The notes beneath the pieces were generated by a model. The model was not told the DNA's origin. It saw nothing but the letters and a program-made list of their open reading frames with translations, and did not search any database. Source: Terriglobia bacterium (GTDB lineage: Bacteria; Acidobacteriota; Terriglobia; Bryobacterales; Bryobacteraceae). Taken from it: a stretch of DNA of 33,517 bases. Positions 8,879-18,213 of the stretch are shown here, one piece after another. Where the stretch lies: positions 1 to 33,517 of the forward strand of contig JAIQFN010000067.1 of NCBI GenBank assembly GCA_020073265.1. The letters are read 5' to 3'. The translations under genes and the position numbers were made by a program. The stretch's first letter is position 1. The number at the start of each line of letters is the position of its first letter.

Positions 8879-9316
8879 GGTTCCTCCTTTCACGTCAGCG
8901 GCGCCGGCCCACCCTCCTAGCGGTTTTCGCCAATGTGACTCTCCTTTAGGCAAGATGCCTCATGAGATCTTGCGCACGCCGCCCACCAAATTCAGGCCGA
9001 TCAAGGAAATGCAATCGGGAGATCAAGTACCAGTGGCCCCTTTTTCAAACCTGCGTGACCTGGCGCACAGTGACTTGCGTGTTTCCACCCATACTCGGGT
9101 CGAAATCGTGAGAAGCGGTGGTCAACCAAGCGTCTGGAGCCTGCGACGGATGGCTGTCCCAAGTCCGGCAAGTCGCGTGCGTCTTGATTTTCAAGTCGCC
9201 CGGAGCGAGCCTTGGATTATGCGCTGTCGCTCGCGGACGCTTCCGCCTGCCGCTCCGATTAGGGCAAGGAATCTTGCACCGATATGGAGCGCTCCCGGAG
9301 AGGGCTGGAAGATCGG
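8879..9316. other. 438-bp divergent spacer without a convincing gene
   Basis: This spacer lies between the start of the vWFA/MacAB operon (minus) and the start of the DrrAB-like operon (plus), so it must hold both promoters. I found no well-spaced sigma70 pair on either strand. It contains one imperfect palindrome (8951-8972, listed separately). Only very short open frames occur, none with both a good ribosome binding site and recognisable content. Confidence 0.5.
8951..8972. promoter_or_regulatory. Palindrome CAAGAT-N10-ATCTTG, possible operator
   Basis: There are six perfectly paired bases on each side of a 10-base centre. It lies 73-94 bases upstream of the vWFA gene start on its transcribed side, in the non-coding spacer between two exporter operons. 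Spacing between arms fits a dimeric helix-turn-helix regulator site. No regulator gene is nearby, and a chance palindrome of this length is possible. Confidence 0.25.
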
Positions 9317-10126
9317 ATGATTGATCACGGCGCGCCCATCATTTCGACGGCCAAGCTCAGTCGACGTTTTGACGGGTTGACGGCGGTAGACAATCTCACC
9401 TTTTCCGTGTCCGCGGGAACCATCTTCGGCCTGCTGGGGCCAAACGGAGCGGGCAAGAGCACTCTTATCAAGATGTTGACGACTTTGCTGCCACCCAGCA
9501 GCGGCACCGCGACTGTGGCCGGATTCGATATCCTTTCGCAGCCACGAGAAGTACGGCGGCACATCGGATACGTATCGCAGATGCTCTCGGCCGACGGCGA
9601 GCTTACCGGCTACGAGAACCTTCTCATTTCGGCGAGGCTGTACGGGTTGTCACGCTCGGATCGTGCCGAGCGGATCTCCCAGGCGCTCGAGTTTATGCAA
9701 TTGCAGGACGCCAGACACAGGCTGGTGAAACAGTATTCGGGCGGCATGATCCGGCGCTTGGAGATTGCGCAATCCATGCTGCATCGGCCGCCGGTCCTTT
9801 TCCTGGATGAACCCACGGTGGGACTCGATCCAGCCGCCAAGCATTCGGTGTGGCAGCGGATCCTGGATTTGAAGCAAGAGCTCGGAACCTCGGTTTTGAT
9901 GACGACGCATGACATGGAAGAGGCCGATCACCTTTGCGACACGATTGCGTTCATGCATCAAGGTAAGCTACTGACTACCGGCTCGCCCGCGGAACTGAAG
10001 ACTGCTCTGGGACCCGGCGCCAACCTGGATGATGTCTTTATTCACTACGCCGGTACGACGATCGTGGAAGGAGGAATTCTGCGGGATGTTGCCCAAACTC
10101 GCCACACCGCGCGCCGCTTGGAGTAG
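9317..10126 (+). CDS. DrrA-type ABC-2 transporter ATP-binding protein
   Basis: The product is 269 aa. ATG at 9317 is preferred over 9284 because GGAAG precedes it at a usable distance and homologues begin close to the first strand. Motifs are Walker A LLGPNGAGKSTLIK near residue 37, Q-loop YVSQ near 84, signature YSGGMIRRLEIAQ near 138, Walker B VLFLDEPTVGLDP near 158, and H-loop MTTHDMEEAD near 195. The type is the daunorubicin-resistance/ABC-2 subgroup with the short C-terminal region ending NLDDVFIHYAG. It overlaps the permease gene by 41 bases, so the two are translated together and should form an exporter for a drug, lipid or polysaccharide-linked compound. Confidence 0.94.
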   Translation: MIDHGAPIISTAKLSRRFDGLTAVDNLTFSVSAGTIFGLLGPNGAGKSTLIKMLTTLLPPSSGTATVAGFDILSQPREVRRHIGYVSQMLSADGELTGYENLLISARLYGLSRSDRAERISQALEFMQLQDARHRLVKQYSGGMIRRLEIAQSMLHRPPVLFLDEPTVGLDPAAKHSVWQRILDLKQELGTSVLMTTHDMEEADHLCDTIAFMHQGKLLTTGSPAELKTALGPGANLDDVFIHYAGTTIVEGGILRDVAQTRHTARRLE

Positions 10127-10904
10127 TTCCGGGCCGCTGATCTACCTGCAACAGACGGCTGCAGTCGCCGAATCGGATATTCGCAAACTGATTCACGATC
10201 CCGTGGAGCTGTTTACCAGGATGATCCAACCGGTCTTGTGGTTGGTCGTGTTCGGGCAGGTCTTCGCACGAACCAGGGCCATCCCGACGGGCGGCCTTCG
10301 GTATCTGGACTTCATGGCTCCGGGGATTCTCGCGCAGAGCGTGCTCTTCGGCGCCATCTTCTATGGCATTTCGCTGATCTGGGAGCGCGATCTGGGCGTG
10401 GTTCACAAGTTTCTCGTGAGCCCGGCTCCGCGGACCGCGCTGGTGCTCGGAAGAGCGGTATCGTCCGCGGTTCGCGGCTATTGCCAGGCAGTGGTGGTAT
10501 ACGTTGTCGCGCTCCTGCTGGGAGTGCAGTTGCGATTGGAATGGCACGCCATGGTTGGAGTACTCGCCGTGGTAGGCCTCGGCGCAGCGACCTTTTCCAC
10601 CTTTTCGCTCATTGCGGCCTGCATCGTCAAATCTCGCGAGCGATTCATGGGTATTGGACAGGTTCTCACGATGCCCTTGTTTTTTGCGAGCAATGCGATC
10701 TATCCGCTGAGCATGATGCCGGCCTGGTTGCATGTCCTGTCCTCTGTGAATCCGTTGACCTACCAGGTAGATGCGCTGAGGTATTTGATGGTGCAGGGCG
10801 GTCATATCGAGTTCGGATTGGGCTTCGATTTTCTTGTGCAGTTCCTGACCTTTGTTCTCTTGGTAGCGATCGCGGCGAAGCTGTATCCGAGCATTATCCG
10901 CTGA
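10086..10904 (+). CDS. DrrB-type ABC-2 transporter permease
   Basis: The product is 272 aa if begun at ATG 10086, inside the end of the ATPase gene; GGAGG stands about 11 bases upstream. Six membrane segments are visible, beginning near MIQPVLWLVVFGQVF. They include the ABC-2 signature region (PLFFASNAIYPLSMMPAWLHVLSSVNPLTYQVDALRYLM) typical of DrrB/NodJ-like permeases. It forms the channel for the upstream ATPase. The substrate is unknown; no biosynthetic genes are adjacent to guide a guess. The next gene is convergent after 73 bases, in which I see no clear intrinsic terminator. Confidence 0.92.
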   Translation: MLPKLATPRAAWSSSGPLIYLQQTAAVAESDIRKLIHDPVELFTRMIQPVLWLVVFGQVFARTRAIPTGGLRYLDFMAPGILAQSVLFGAIFYGISLIWERDLGVVHKFLVSPAPRTALVLGRAVSSAVRGYCQAVVVYVVALLLGVQLRLEWHAMVGVLAVVGLGAATFSTFSLIAACIVKSRERFMGIGQVLTMPLFFASNAIYPLSMMPAWLHVLSSVNPLTYQVDALRYLMVQGGHIEFGLGFDFLVQFLTFVLLVAIAAKLYPSIIR

Positions 10905-10977
10905 GCCGAGGTGGTGCTTCGCCGTGAAATCGAGGCGAGCGGCTCCAAACAGAGCTCCCGCCAGAGCGCGTAAGATT

Positions 10978-11703
10978 TTACTCTTCGATGGTGAGCTCGG
11001 CCACCAGCGGCAGATGATCGGAGGCCAACAGCGACACGCGGTCGCGTTGAAATGCGGCCTTCACGATGTTCAGGTGCTGGTCGCAGTAGATGTGATCCAG
11101 GTGCACCAGAGGCAGGATGGCGGGATAGCTTCGCGTTCGCTTGAGATGGGCGGCAAAATCGCGGAAGTGAAATTCGGCCGAGAGCGTGCGCGTCACCACG
11201 CCATGGGTCCAGTCGTTGAAATCGCCCAGCACGATGCGCGGCCCGGCGATGTCCACCGCGCGCAGCAGATCGGCGTCGAGCAACCGGTTGGCCTGTCTGC
11301 GCCGCTCGCGATGCGCGGTGCCCAGGTGCACGTTGAAAACATGCACCAGGTGGCGGCCCACGCGAATATCCGTCCGCAGCGTCCCGCGCTCTTCGCGGCC
11401 CACCACCGTCAGGTCGATCTGCCGGACCAGTTCGAAGCCCCACCGGCTCAGCGTCACGTTTCCGTAAACGCCCCCCAGATGTTTTCGCGTCTCCCCGATC
11501 GCATAACTGTGTCCCAGGCGCTCGGCCAGGTAGCTGGCTTGATGATCCTCGATGCTGCGCCCCTCGTGATTCACTACTTCCTGCAGAGCGATGATATCGG
11601 CCTCCGCCTTTTCGAGCACGCGCGCGATGCGCTCCACGCGGCGACGCCCGTCGAGACCGCGTCCTTTGTGAATGTTGTAGGTGGCGATGCGGAATTTTCG
11701 CAT
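10978..11703 (-). CDS. Endonuclease/exonuclease/phosphatase (EEP) family protein, YbhP-like
   Basis: The product is 241 aa. The fold's motifs are all present: RIATYNIHKGRG at the N-terminus, LQEV with the metal-binding Glu near residue 41, FNVHLG near 125, GDFNDW near 160, HLDHIYC near 205, and the catalytic SDHLPLVAEL near 229. Family members hydrolyse phosphodiester or phosphomonoester bonds in nucleic acids, phosphoinositides or sphingolipids. It follows a phospholipase D/cardiolipin synthase-like gene by 10 bases. A related pairing, ybhP with clsB (ybhO), exists in E. coli, though in the opposite gene order, so a lipid phosphoester substrate is more likely than DNA; this is inference. Confidence 0.88.
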   Translation of the reverse strand: MRKFRIATYNIHKGRGLDGRRRVERIARVLEKAEADIIALQEVVNHEGRSIEDHQASYLAERLGHSYAIGETRKHLGGVYGNVTLSRWGFELVRQIDLTVVGREERGTLRTDIRVGRHLVHVFNVHLGTAHRERRRQANRLLDADLLRAVDIAGPRIVLGDFNDWTHGVVTRTLSAEFHFRDFAAHLKRTRSYPAILPLVHLDHIYCDQHLNIVKAAFQRDRVSLLASDHLPLVAELTIEE

Positions 11704-11713
11704 GGGCGGCCGG

Positions 11714-13192
11714 CTACACCTGATCCTCGATCAGCGACGCGAACAACTCCTTGACGCGCTGCCACAGGCCGCGCCCGCGCCATTCTTCCAGTTCGATCTT
11801 GTCACAGCGTTCGAGATCCGCCAGAAAAGTCGCTTCCAGATTCGCCACCAAGGCGCGGTCGTGGAAACAGACGTTGGTCTCCTCGCTCAATGCGAACGAG
11901 CGATTGTCGAAATTGGCAGTCCCCACGGTGGCCCACACGCCGTCCACCACCATGGTTTTCTGATGCAGCATGGTGGGCTGAAACTCGTAGATCTCGACGC
12001 CCGCTTCGAGCAGCCTGCCATACAGACGCAGGCTGTTCTGCCGGGCCCACCAGGTGTCGTTGTGCTTGCCCGCCACCATCAATCGGACCTTCACGCCGCG
12101 GCGGCAGGCCCGCGCCAGCATTTCGATGAGAAGCAAACCAGGGATGAAATAAGGGTTCGCAATGTAGAGGTAGCGCCGCGCGCATTGCACCGCGATCAGG
12201 TACATGGTGGCCGCCGCGCCCGCGCCGGAGGTGGGCGAACTGAGAATGGTCTGGACCTCGATGTCGCCCGCGGGCGCGATCGCGGGAAAAAACTCCGGAC
12301 CGCTTAGAATCTCTCCGGTCGAAAGCAGCCAGTTCTGCGCGAAGCCCGCCTGCTGCGCCGAGACGGCCGGACCCTCCACCCGGATCGCCATATCGCGCCA
12401 CTCGTGTTGGTTCCCGGCGCGGCCCAGCCAGTGATCCGCGATTCCGGCGCCGCCGGTGAACGCAATGCACCCGTCGACGATTAACGACTTGCGATGCGTG
12501 CGCTGATTGGCTCGATTCAGCGTGTACCAGTGAATGGGTCGAAACCACGCCAGTTGGCAGCCGCCGGCTTGGAGGATGCTCAAGATCTCCTCGCCCAGCG
12601 TGGACGAGCCGATCGCATCCACCAGCAACTTGACCGGTATCCCCTCGCTCGCCTTATCGGCGAAGGCGTCCGCAAAACGCCGGCCGACTTGGCCATCCCA
12701 GAAAATGAACTGCTCCATGGTGATCGAGGAATGCGCCGACTCGATGGCTTCGAGCATCGCCGGGTAGAATTCGTCGCCGTTGTTGTAGACGTCCACGCGG
12801 TTGCCCTCCGCCAGGGGCATCCCGGTCATGCCTGCCATGGTGTAGCGGAATTCAGTCGAGTCGGTGTCGAAATCCGGTTCCAGAGCGTACAGCGCCGGAT
12901 GGGAGCTGGCTGCGCTGTGATAGAAGATGAACGAGAGCGCCCCGGCGAGGATAGCCAGGTACCAGAACCCGGTCTGATAGAGGAGCAGGGCCGCCGCCAG
13001 CCAAAGCCACCAGGCGCGAATCAGTCTGCGTGCTATTTCCCAATAATCGTGGACATCCAGGGGCTCCGGCTTGGGCCGCGGCGGCGCCAGCCGATGAATC
13101 TGGTCCTTGGGTACCTGCCGCTTGAGCCAACGTCGCGACTCTTTCGGCTTGGAAGCCGTTGGCGGAACTGACCCAATGTCTGGAGCGGACAC
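11714..13192 (-). CDS. Cardiolipin synthase-like phospholipase D family protein
   Basis: The product is 492 aa. It has two HKD active-site motifs, HRKSLIVDG with His233 and HQKTMVVDG with His410, each followed by GG or GTANFDNRS as usual in the PLD superfamily. Two membrane segments occur around residues 55-95 (WLWLAAALLLYQTGFWYLAILAGALSFIFY), after a basic, proline-rich cytoplasmic tail. Bacterial members join phosphatidylglycerol or phosphatidylethanolamine to make cardiolipin at the inner membrane. The GTG start at 13192 has only a weak AGGT upstream, so the first residues are uncertain. It is transcribed together with the EEP gene. Confidence 0.9.
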   Translation of the reverse strand: MSAPDIGSVPPTASKPKESRRWLKRQVPKDQIHRLAPPRPKPEPLDVHDYWEIARRLIRAWWLWLAAALLLYQTGFWYLAILAGALSFIFYHSAASSHPALYALEPDFDTDSTEFRYTMAGMTGMPLAEGNRVDVYNNGDEFYPAMLEAIESAHSSITMEQFIFWDGQVGRRFADAFADKASEGIPVKLLVDAIGSSTLGEEILSILQAGGCQLAWFRPIHWYTLNRANQRTHRKSLIVDGCIAFTGGAGIADHWLGRAGNQHEWRDMAIRVEGPAVSAQQAGFAQNWLLSTGEILSGPEFFPAIAPAGDIEVQTILSSPTSGAGAAATMYLIAVQCARRYLYIANPYFIPGLLLIEMLARACRRGVKVRLMVAGKHNDTWWARQNSLRLYGRLLEAGVEIYEFQPTMLHQKTMVVDGVWATVGTANFDNRSFALSEETNVCFHDRALVANLEATFLADLERCDKIELEEWRGRGLWQRVKELFASLIEDQV

Positions 13193-13334
13193 AATAACCT
13201 ACGTGTAGCATTGTTGCAAGCTGACAGCCGATCCGGGCTAGGCGCGGCGGCGAATCTCAGGCGTCCGAATGGAACGCTACGTGCTTGCCCATACTGACAG
13301 AACCCACCAGGCGACGGATAGGAGGATGACAAAT

Positions 13335-13535
13335 ATGCTGCTCGAAGGCAAAGTCTACATCCGGCTCACGGAGGATTTTAGCGCGTTTGTCTGCACCGTC
13401 CGGTATGCCGGGATCTTCTCCAAGGCGGCGGAATACTCACTCGATGTACCGGCGGCGCCCGAGCTGCGGGATGAGCGAAATGTAACGCTGGGCCGCAGAC
13501 GCTCGCGAGGCCGAGCGGCTTCCGAGCAACCCTAG
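13335..13535 (+). CDS. Small hypothetical protein
   Basis: The frame encodes 66 aa. The start at ATG 13335 is supported by GGAGG at 13321-13325; an in-frame ATG directly after the GGAGG (13326) is too close to it. The N-terminal half has alternating hydrophobic residues (MLLEGKVYIRLTEDF) that could form strands, and the C-terminal third is very basic (GRRRSRGR). I recognise no family. It sits between the cardiolipin-synthase-like gene start (divergent, 142 bp away) and the P-type ATPase stop (convergent, 4 bp away). The good ribosome binding site argues for a real gene, while the low-complexity tail argues against it. Confidence 0.4.
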   Translation: MLLEGKVYIRLTEDFSAFVCTVRYAGIFSKAAEYSLDVPAAPELRDERNVTLGRRRSRGRAASEQP

Positions 13536-13539
13536 TCCC

Positions 13540-16236
13540 TTAGTGGCGGCTACTCCGCCAGCGGACCACCAACTTCTCGATTTCGAGGGCACAGAACGGC
13601 AACATGCTCGCGGCCAGGCAGATTCCGAGCGAACCGAACCCCAACGGTCGAGTCCAAAAAATGGATTGACCGAGCGGAGAATAAATCAACATTACCTGCA
13701 GCAGCGCCGACAAGCCTACGGCGTAAAGCATCGGTGGGTTCGAGAAAAGTCCGAGCCGGAACACGGACTTACTTTCAGACCGGCAGGCTAGCGCGAATCC
13801 AAGCTGAGAGAACGTCAGAACGGCGAAGATCACGGTTTGCCATTCCGGCTGCTGTGCCTGCCAGCAGCGATGGCCGAACCACAGCGTCACCAGCCCTAGC
13901 CAGAGGCCGTTAGCGAAGATGGAGACTCCAGCGCGCGCTCCCATGAACCCTTCGCCCGGCGCTCGCGGCGATTGGCTCATGATTCCGGGCTCGGCGGGTT
14001 CAACCGCTAACGCCAGCGCGGGAAATCCATCGGTGATGAGGTTGATCCACAAGATTTGCAGCGGAGTGAGCGGCAGTGGCATCCCAAACAGCGGCGCGAG
14101 GATGACTACCCACAGCTCGCCCGAGTTGCAAGAAAGCATATAGCGGATAAATTTGAGAATGTTGCTGCGGATGATGCGGCCCTCTTCGACGGCCGCGACT
14201 ATGGTTGCGAAATTGTCGTCTTGCAGCACCACATCGGATGCTTCGCGCGCCGAATCGGTGCCTATGCGGCCCATGGCGACTCCCACGTCAGCCCGCGCCA
14301 ACGCCGGCGCATCGTTGACGCCGTCGCCGGTCATCGCGACCACGTGTCCCGCGCGTTGCAGCGCCTCGATCAATACCAGCTTGTCCTCTGGCGTCGCTCG
14401 CGCCAACACCGCGGTACTGAGGACGGTCTCCAGGCCAGTGCTCGAAAGCCGCCTCAGATCGTCGCTCGTTAAAGGAGGAGTGCCGTCGCCGATGCCGACC
14501 TGGCGGGCCAGGTACTGCGCAGTGAGCGCGTGGTCGCCCGTGATCAGGACCGGACGAATGCCCGCGCGCTTGGAGACCTCCACCGCCGCTTTCGCCTCCG
14601 GCCGCGGTGGATCCGTCATGCCCACCAATCCGAGAAATACCAGATCGGATTCCAGAGCATCCGTGGGCGGGAGCGGGCCCTGCAGCGGGCGGAATGCGAC
14701 GCCGATGACTCGAATCCCCTGGGACGCCAAAGCGTTGTGCGGCTCGCGAATCGCTTCTCTTTCGGCCGGCGTCAAGTTCTCGATATGGCCGCCGATCCAG
14801 ATGCGCGTCAGGCGTGGCAGGAGGCCGTCGATGGCGCCTTTGGTGATCGCCAGGTGGGTGCTATCAAGATTCCGCGGAATCAGCGCAGCCAGCGCATCTC
14901 GATCCTCAATGCGGTGCAGCGTGGTCATACATTTTCGCGTGGAATCGAAAGGCAGCTCGCTGATTCGCGGCAACTGATGCTCCAGGGATTCCTTGCTGAG
15001 GCCGGCGGAGGCGGCAGCTTCCACCAGGGCGATCTCGGTAGGGTCGCCGTACCAGCGCGACTTCTCCTCTTGCGCTGCGCCGGGCATGACGTCGGTCGAA
15101 AGAGCCGCACAGGCCAGCAGGAGGCGTAGCTCTGAACCCGGCTCGCCGCTCTCGCCGAGCCGTCTCAAGCGCCCGTCGATGTAGGCGTCTGTAACCTTGA
15201 GGTGATTCTCCGTCAAGGTTCCGGTCTTGTCGGAACAGATGACCGTCACCGAGCCGAGCGTCTCGACGGCGGCCAGACGCCGGATGAGGGCGCGCCGTTT
15301 CAACATGCGCTGACTCCCCAGCGCTAGCTGGATCGTGACTACAGCCGGAAGACCTTCCGGCACGGCGGCAACGGCCAAACTGATCGAAGTGAGAATGAGG
15401 ATCCTTTTCTCGTCGCCCCGCAGCCAGCCCGTGATGAAAACGAAAGCTACCCCAATCAATGCGACCAGCACCAGCTTGCGTCCGAACCGGTCGAGCGCGA
15501 CCTGCAGTGGCGTGGCCTGCCGGGTTCTGGTTTCGAGCATCGAAGAGATGCGACCCATCTCCGTGTGGCGTCCGGTCGCAACGACCACCGCTAGCCCCCG
15601 GCCGCAGGTCACGATGGTTCCCAAGAACGCCATGTTCAATCGGTCCGGGGCCGGTGCATCCTCGGCGCCCAGGAATTGAGCATCCTTGTCCACGGGCTGA
15701 GATTCGCCGGTCAAAGCGGATTCGTCGGTGCTCAGGTTGTGCGTCTGGAGCAATCGCAGGTCAGCGGGCACGATGCCTCCCGCCTCGAGCAGGACGATGT
15801 CACCGGGCACCAGGTCGCGCGCGGGAATGGTGGAGACACTCGCGGATCGGCGCACCCGGGCGTTGGGAGCGGACACGCGCTCGAGGGCAGCCATGGCGCG
15901 CTCGGCGCGGTACTCCTGGCGAAAACCGAGCAGAGCAGTCAACAGAACCATGGCCAGTATGGCTAGGGCGTCGTGGTAGTCGCGGGAGGCGATCGAGATC
16001 GCGGCGGCGGCGACGAGCACCAGTATCATCACCGATCGAAACTGGCGCCAAAGCACCGGCCACGCCGCCGAGCCGCCCTCACGGGGCAGCTCATTTGGCC
16101 CAAAGACCCCGAGCCGGCCGGAGGCTTCCTGTGTGCTCAGACCGGAGGCGGCCTCGGTTTCGAGAACCTGAAGAGCCGCCGAAGCCGGCACCGCGTGCCA
16201 GCTCCGGACTGGGGCCGCTATTTGCGCTTGGGTCAC
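13540..16236 (-). CDS. P2-type cation-transporting ATPase (Ca2+-ATPase-like)
   Basis: The product is 898 aa, normal for the P2A/P2B group. Motifs in order are an N-terminal cation-ATPase domain, actuator loop [10 protein letters not shown], membrane helix 4 motif VPEGLP, phosphorylation site [11 protein letters not shown] with Asp336, KGAID in the nucleotide domain, and hinge [22 protein letters not shown]. In the membrane, CNSGEL (helix 5) and [12 protein letters not shown] (helix 6) match the N/E and N/T/D ligands of SERCA-type Ca2+ pumps. It should export Ca2+, or possibly another divalent cation, from the cytoplasm at the cost of ATP. The start is GTG at 16236 with no clear ribosome binding site. 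It is divergent from the AI-2E-family gene with only 54 bp between. Confidence 0.93.
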   Translation of the reverse strand: MTQAQIAAPVRSWHAVPASAALQVLETEAASGLSTQEASGRLGVFGPNELPREGGSAAWPVLWRQFRSVMILVLVAAAAISIASRDYHDALAILAMVLLTALLGFRQEYRAERAMAALERVSAPNARVRRSASVSTIPARDLVPGDIVLLEAGGIVPADLRLLQTHNLSTDESALTGESQPVDKDAQFLGAEDAPAPDRLNMAFLGTIVTCGRGLAVVVATGRHTEMGRISSMLETRTRQATPLQVALDRFGRKLVLVALIGVAFVFITGWLRGDEKRILILTSISLAVAAVPEGLPAVVTIQLALGSQRMLKRRALIRRLAAVETLGSVTVICSDKTGTLTENHLKVTDAYIDGRLRRLGESGEPGSELRLLLACAALSTDVMPGAAQEEKSRWYGDPTEIALVEAAASAGLSKESLEHQLPRISELPFDSTRKCMTTLHRIEDRDALAALIPRNLDSTHLAITKGAIDGLLPRLTRIWIGGHIENLTPAEREAIREPHNALASQGIRVIGVAFRPLQGPLPPTDALESDLVFLGLVGMTDPPRPEAKAAVEVSKRAGIRPVLITGDHALTAQYLARQVGIGDGTPPLTSDDLRRLSSTGLETVLSTAVLARATPEDKLVLIEALQRAGHVVAMTGDGVNDAPALARADVGVAMGRIGTDSAREASDVVLQDDNFATIVAAVEEGRIIRSNILKFIRYMLSCNSGELWVVILAPLFGMPLPLTPLQILWINLITDGFPALALAVEPAEPGIMSQSPRAPGEGFMGARAGVSIFANGLWLGLVTLWFGHRCWQAQQPEWQTVIFAVLTFSQLGFALACRSESKSVFRLGLFSNPPMLYAVGLSALLQVMLIYSPLGQSIFWTRPLGFGSLGICLAASMLPFCALEIEKLVVRWRSSRH

Positions 16237-16290
16237 TTGATGGTTTCGCGTTGCAACTGACCTTCCTTCAGACTCCAGGTCGCCAACTCG

Positions 16291-17409
16291 TTGAACCTTG
16301 GTAGCACTGGCATATTACGTGCATCACTTTATCAAGTGGCCCAGCATCCAGATGCGGCCCGTGTGCCCCTTCCCGAACAGATTCGGACGGCGGCGTTATT
16401 TGCCGCAACCGGGGCCTCGTTCTACTTGTGCTGGCTGATCGCCCGCCCCTTCTGGGCCGTCATTACCTGGGCCGTGGCGCTTGCGGTGGTCGCCTATCCG
16501 TGGCACAGGTGGCTCTCCAGACGCATGCACCGCAATGCGGCCGCTTTGCTCTCGGTCATCTCCGTGGCGATTGTACTGCTGGTTCCCTTGGTCGTACTGG
16601 CCCAGAAATTATTTCAAGAGGCCAGCCAAGGTTTGCAATCGCTCGGCCCGGTACTCAGCGTGGCCGAAGTGAAGGCCAAGCTGGAAGGTTATCCGTTGCT
16701 GGCGAGAATCGCGGAGTGGTTTGACGTCACCTTGAATCTGGATGAGGAAGTCCGGCGTGCCGCTGGCGCTGTGGCGGCCAAAGCCTCGGCGTTCTTGGGC
16801 AATTCGGTCTGGCTGATTACCCAACTGTTCCTCACCATTGTGACCTTGTTTTATTTCTTCCGGGATGGGCAGCGGCTGCTGGATTCGCTGCGCCGCCTCA
16901 TTCCGCTTTCCGATTCCGAGACCAGCGCGATCTTCGACCGTGTGTCGCGGACCATCAACACTTGCTTATATAGCAGCGTGATCGTCAAGCTGGCCCAGGG
17001 ACTGGCTGGCGGCGTCATGTTTTGGATTCTGGGCTTGCCGGCTCCGGTCTTTTTCGGCGCGGCGATGGCGCTGCTTGCGGCGTTGCCGTTCGTGGGGACC
17101 GCCCTGGTCTGGGGACCGGCTGCAATCTATCTCGCCTCCAGCGGAAGCTGGGGCCGCGCTGTGGTGTTGGCGATCTGGGGCATGCTGGTGGTGGGGTTGA
17201 TCGACAACGTTCTGTATCCAATCCTGGTCGCGGGTGAACTCCCCTTTCATCCGCTGGCCGTCTTCTTCTCCATTCTGGGTGGTCTCATCGCATTCGGCCT
17301 GCCGGGCCTGGTTCTGGGCCCCGTCATCCTGGTTGTTACCACCGCTCTTCTGGATGTCTGGCGGATTCGAAAAGAACGCGATACGAGCTCTACTATAGAG
17401 GTTCCTTAG
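16291..17409 (+). CDS. AI-2E/PerM-family transporter
   Basis: The frame encodes 372 aa from a TTG at 16291, the first possible start after the in-frame TGA at 16258. A GTG at 16336 would also serve and neither has a strong ribosome binding site. Paired hydrophobic segments near the N-terminus (AALFAATGASFYLCWLIARPFWAVITWAVALAVVAYP), a middle amphipathic region, then four or five further segments ending in the family's GLPGLVLGPVILVV motif identify it. Members include the TqsA autoinducer-2 exporter and Na+/H+ antiporters, so transported substrate should not be assumed. Six bases separate it from the universal stress protein gene, so they are probably co-transcribed. Confidence 0.87.
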   Translation: MNLGSTGILRASLYQVAQHPDAARVPLPEQIRTAALFAATGASFYLCWLIARPFWAVITWAVALAVVAYPWHRWLSRRMHRNAAALLSVISVAIVLLVPLVVLAQKLFQEASQGLQSLGPVLSVAEVKAKLEGYPLLARIAEWFDVTLNLDEEVRRAAGAVAAKASAFLGNSVWLITQLFLTIVTLFYFFRDGQRLLDSLRRLIPLSDSETSAIFDRVSRTINTCLYSSVIVKLAQGLAGGVMFWILGLPAPVFFGAAMALLAALPFVGTALVWGPAAIYLASSGSWGRAVVLAIWGMLVVGLIDNVLYPILVAGELPFHPLAVFFSILGGLIAFGLPGLVLGPVILVVTTALLDVWRIRKERDTSSTIEVP

Positions 17410-17415
17410 GTTCTC

Positions 17416-18213
17416 ATGATCGCGATTTCGAATATTCTCGTTCCCACCGTACTGTCGCCCTCCTGCGCGTGGGCCGCTCGCTACGCCGCGCAGTTGGCCC
17501 GCCGGTTGGACGCGAAGCTGATCTTTCTGCATACCGGAAGCCGCCCGCAGCAGGAAGTCGAGGACTTTCTGATCCCGCTGCTCGACAACAGTCCGCACGA
17601 GGTAGTGATTCGCCAGGGCGATCCGGCGGAAGTCATCGCGCAGTTTGCACGGGAACTGCCCGCGGACATGATCTTGATGCCGACACATGCGGGCGGCCGG
17701 TTCCGGCGATTCCTGCTGGGTTCGGTGACGGCCAAGGTCCTGCACGATGCCGATTGCCCGGTACTCACGGGGGTCCATCGAGACGATTTGCCGGCGAGCC
17801 CCTCGGCCGACATTCGCAACATCATCTGCGCCGTCGACGCGGATTCAAGCTTTGCCCCGGTACTCCGGTGTGCGCTCGATCTCAAAACAGTTTTTCATGC
17901 CAATCTTAAGATCGTGCATGCCATCGCCGCCGCCGACGAGACTTCCGACAGCCCGGGCGAAACCGAAATCCGCCGCTACCTGTTCGAGCTCGCTAAAGAT
18001 AAGTTCGACGTGCTGTGCCGCGAAGCCGGGGTGAACGTGACGATTTCCCTGGCGGGCGGTCCCGTCCATCGCGTGGTTCGAGAAGCCGCTCTGCATGAGA
18101 ACGCCGAACTGATGATCATCGGCCGCGGCCACATGCAGCGTGCGCTGGGCAGGCTTCGCACTCACGCTTACGCCGTCATCCGGAATTCGCCGTGCCCGGT
18201 TCTGAGCATCTAG
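17416..18213 (+). CDS. Universal stress protein, tandem UspA domains
   Basis: The product is 265 aa. Two UspA domains span residues about 3-118 (start ISNILVPTVLSPSCAWAARYA; end ADCPVLTGV) and 133-265 (start IRNIICAVDAD; end NSPCPVLSI). The first has a recognisable but weak nucleotide motif (THAGGRFRRFLLGSVTAKV); the second has GRGHMQRALGRLRTHAYAV, which departs from the usual G-x2-G-x9-G-S/T. Usp proteins bind ATP or AMP and act in starvation, oxygen and energy stress, usually in the cytoplasm. It overlaps the following Mut7-C gene by 22 bases. Confidence 0.9.
   Translation: MIAISNILVPTVLSPSCAWAARYAAQLARRLDAKLIFLHTGSRPQQEVEDFLIPLLDNSPHEVVIRQGDPAEVIAQFARELPADMILMPTHAGGRFRRFLLGSVTAKVLHDADCPVLTGVHRDDLPASPSADIRNIICAVDADSSFAPVLRCALDLKTVFHANLKIVHAIAAADETSDSPGETEIRRYLFELAKDKFDVLCREAGVNVTISLAGGPVHRVVREAALHENAELMIIGRGHMQRALGRLRTHAYAVIRNSPCPVLSI

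Noticed and set aside
8895-8933. Twelve-residue basic open frame (TTG start) upstream of the vWFA gene, with GGAG before it
   Set aside because: It could be a leader peptide, but the TTG start, short length and Arg content are expected by chance in GC-rich spacer sequence.
9184-9220. TTGATT and GATTAT as a promoter for the DrrAB-like genes
   Set aside because: The spacing is 25 bases, too long for a sigma70 promoter.
16291-17409. Autoinducer-2 quorum-sensing exporter as a specific function
   Set aside because: The AI-2E/PerM family includes transporters with other substrates, and no lsr or luxS genes are present in the window.
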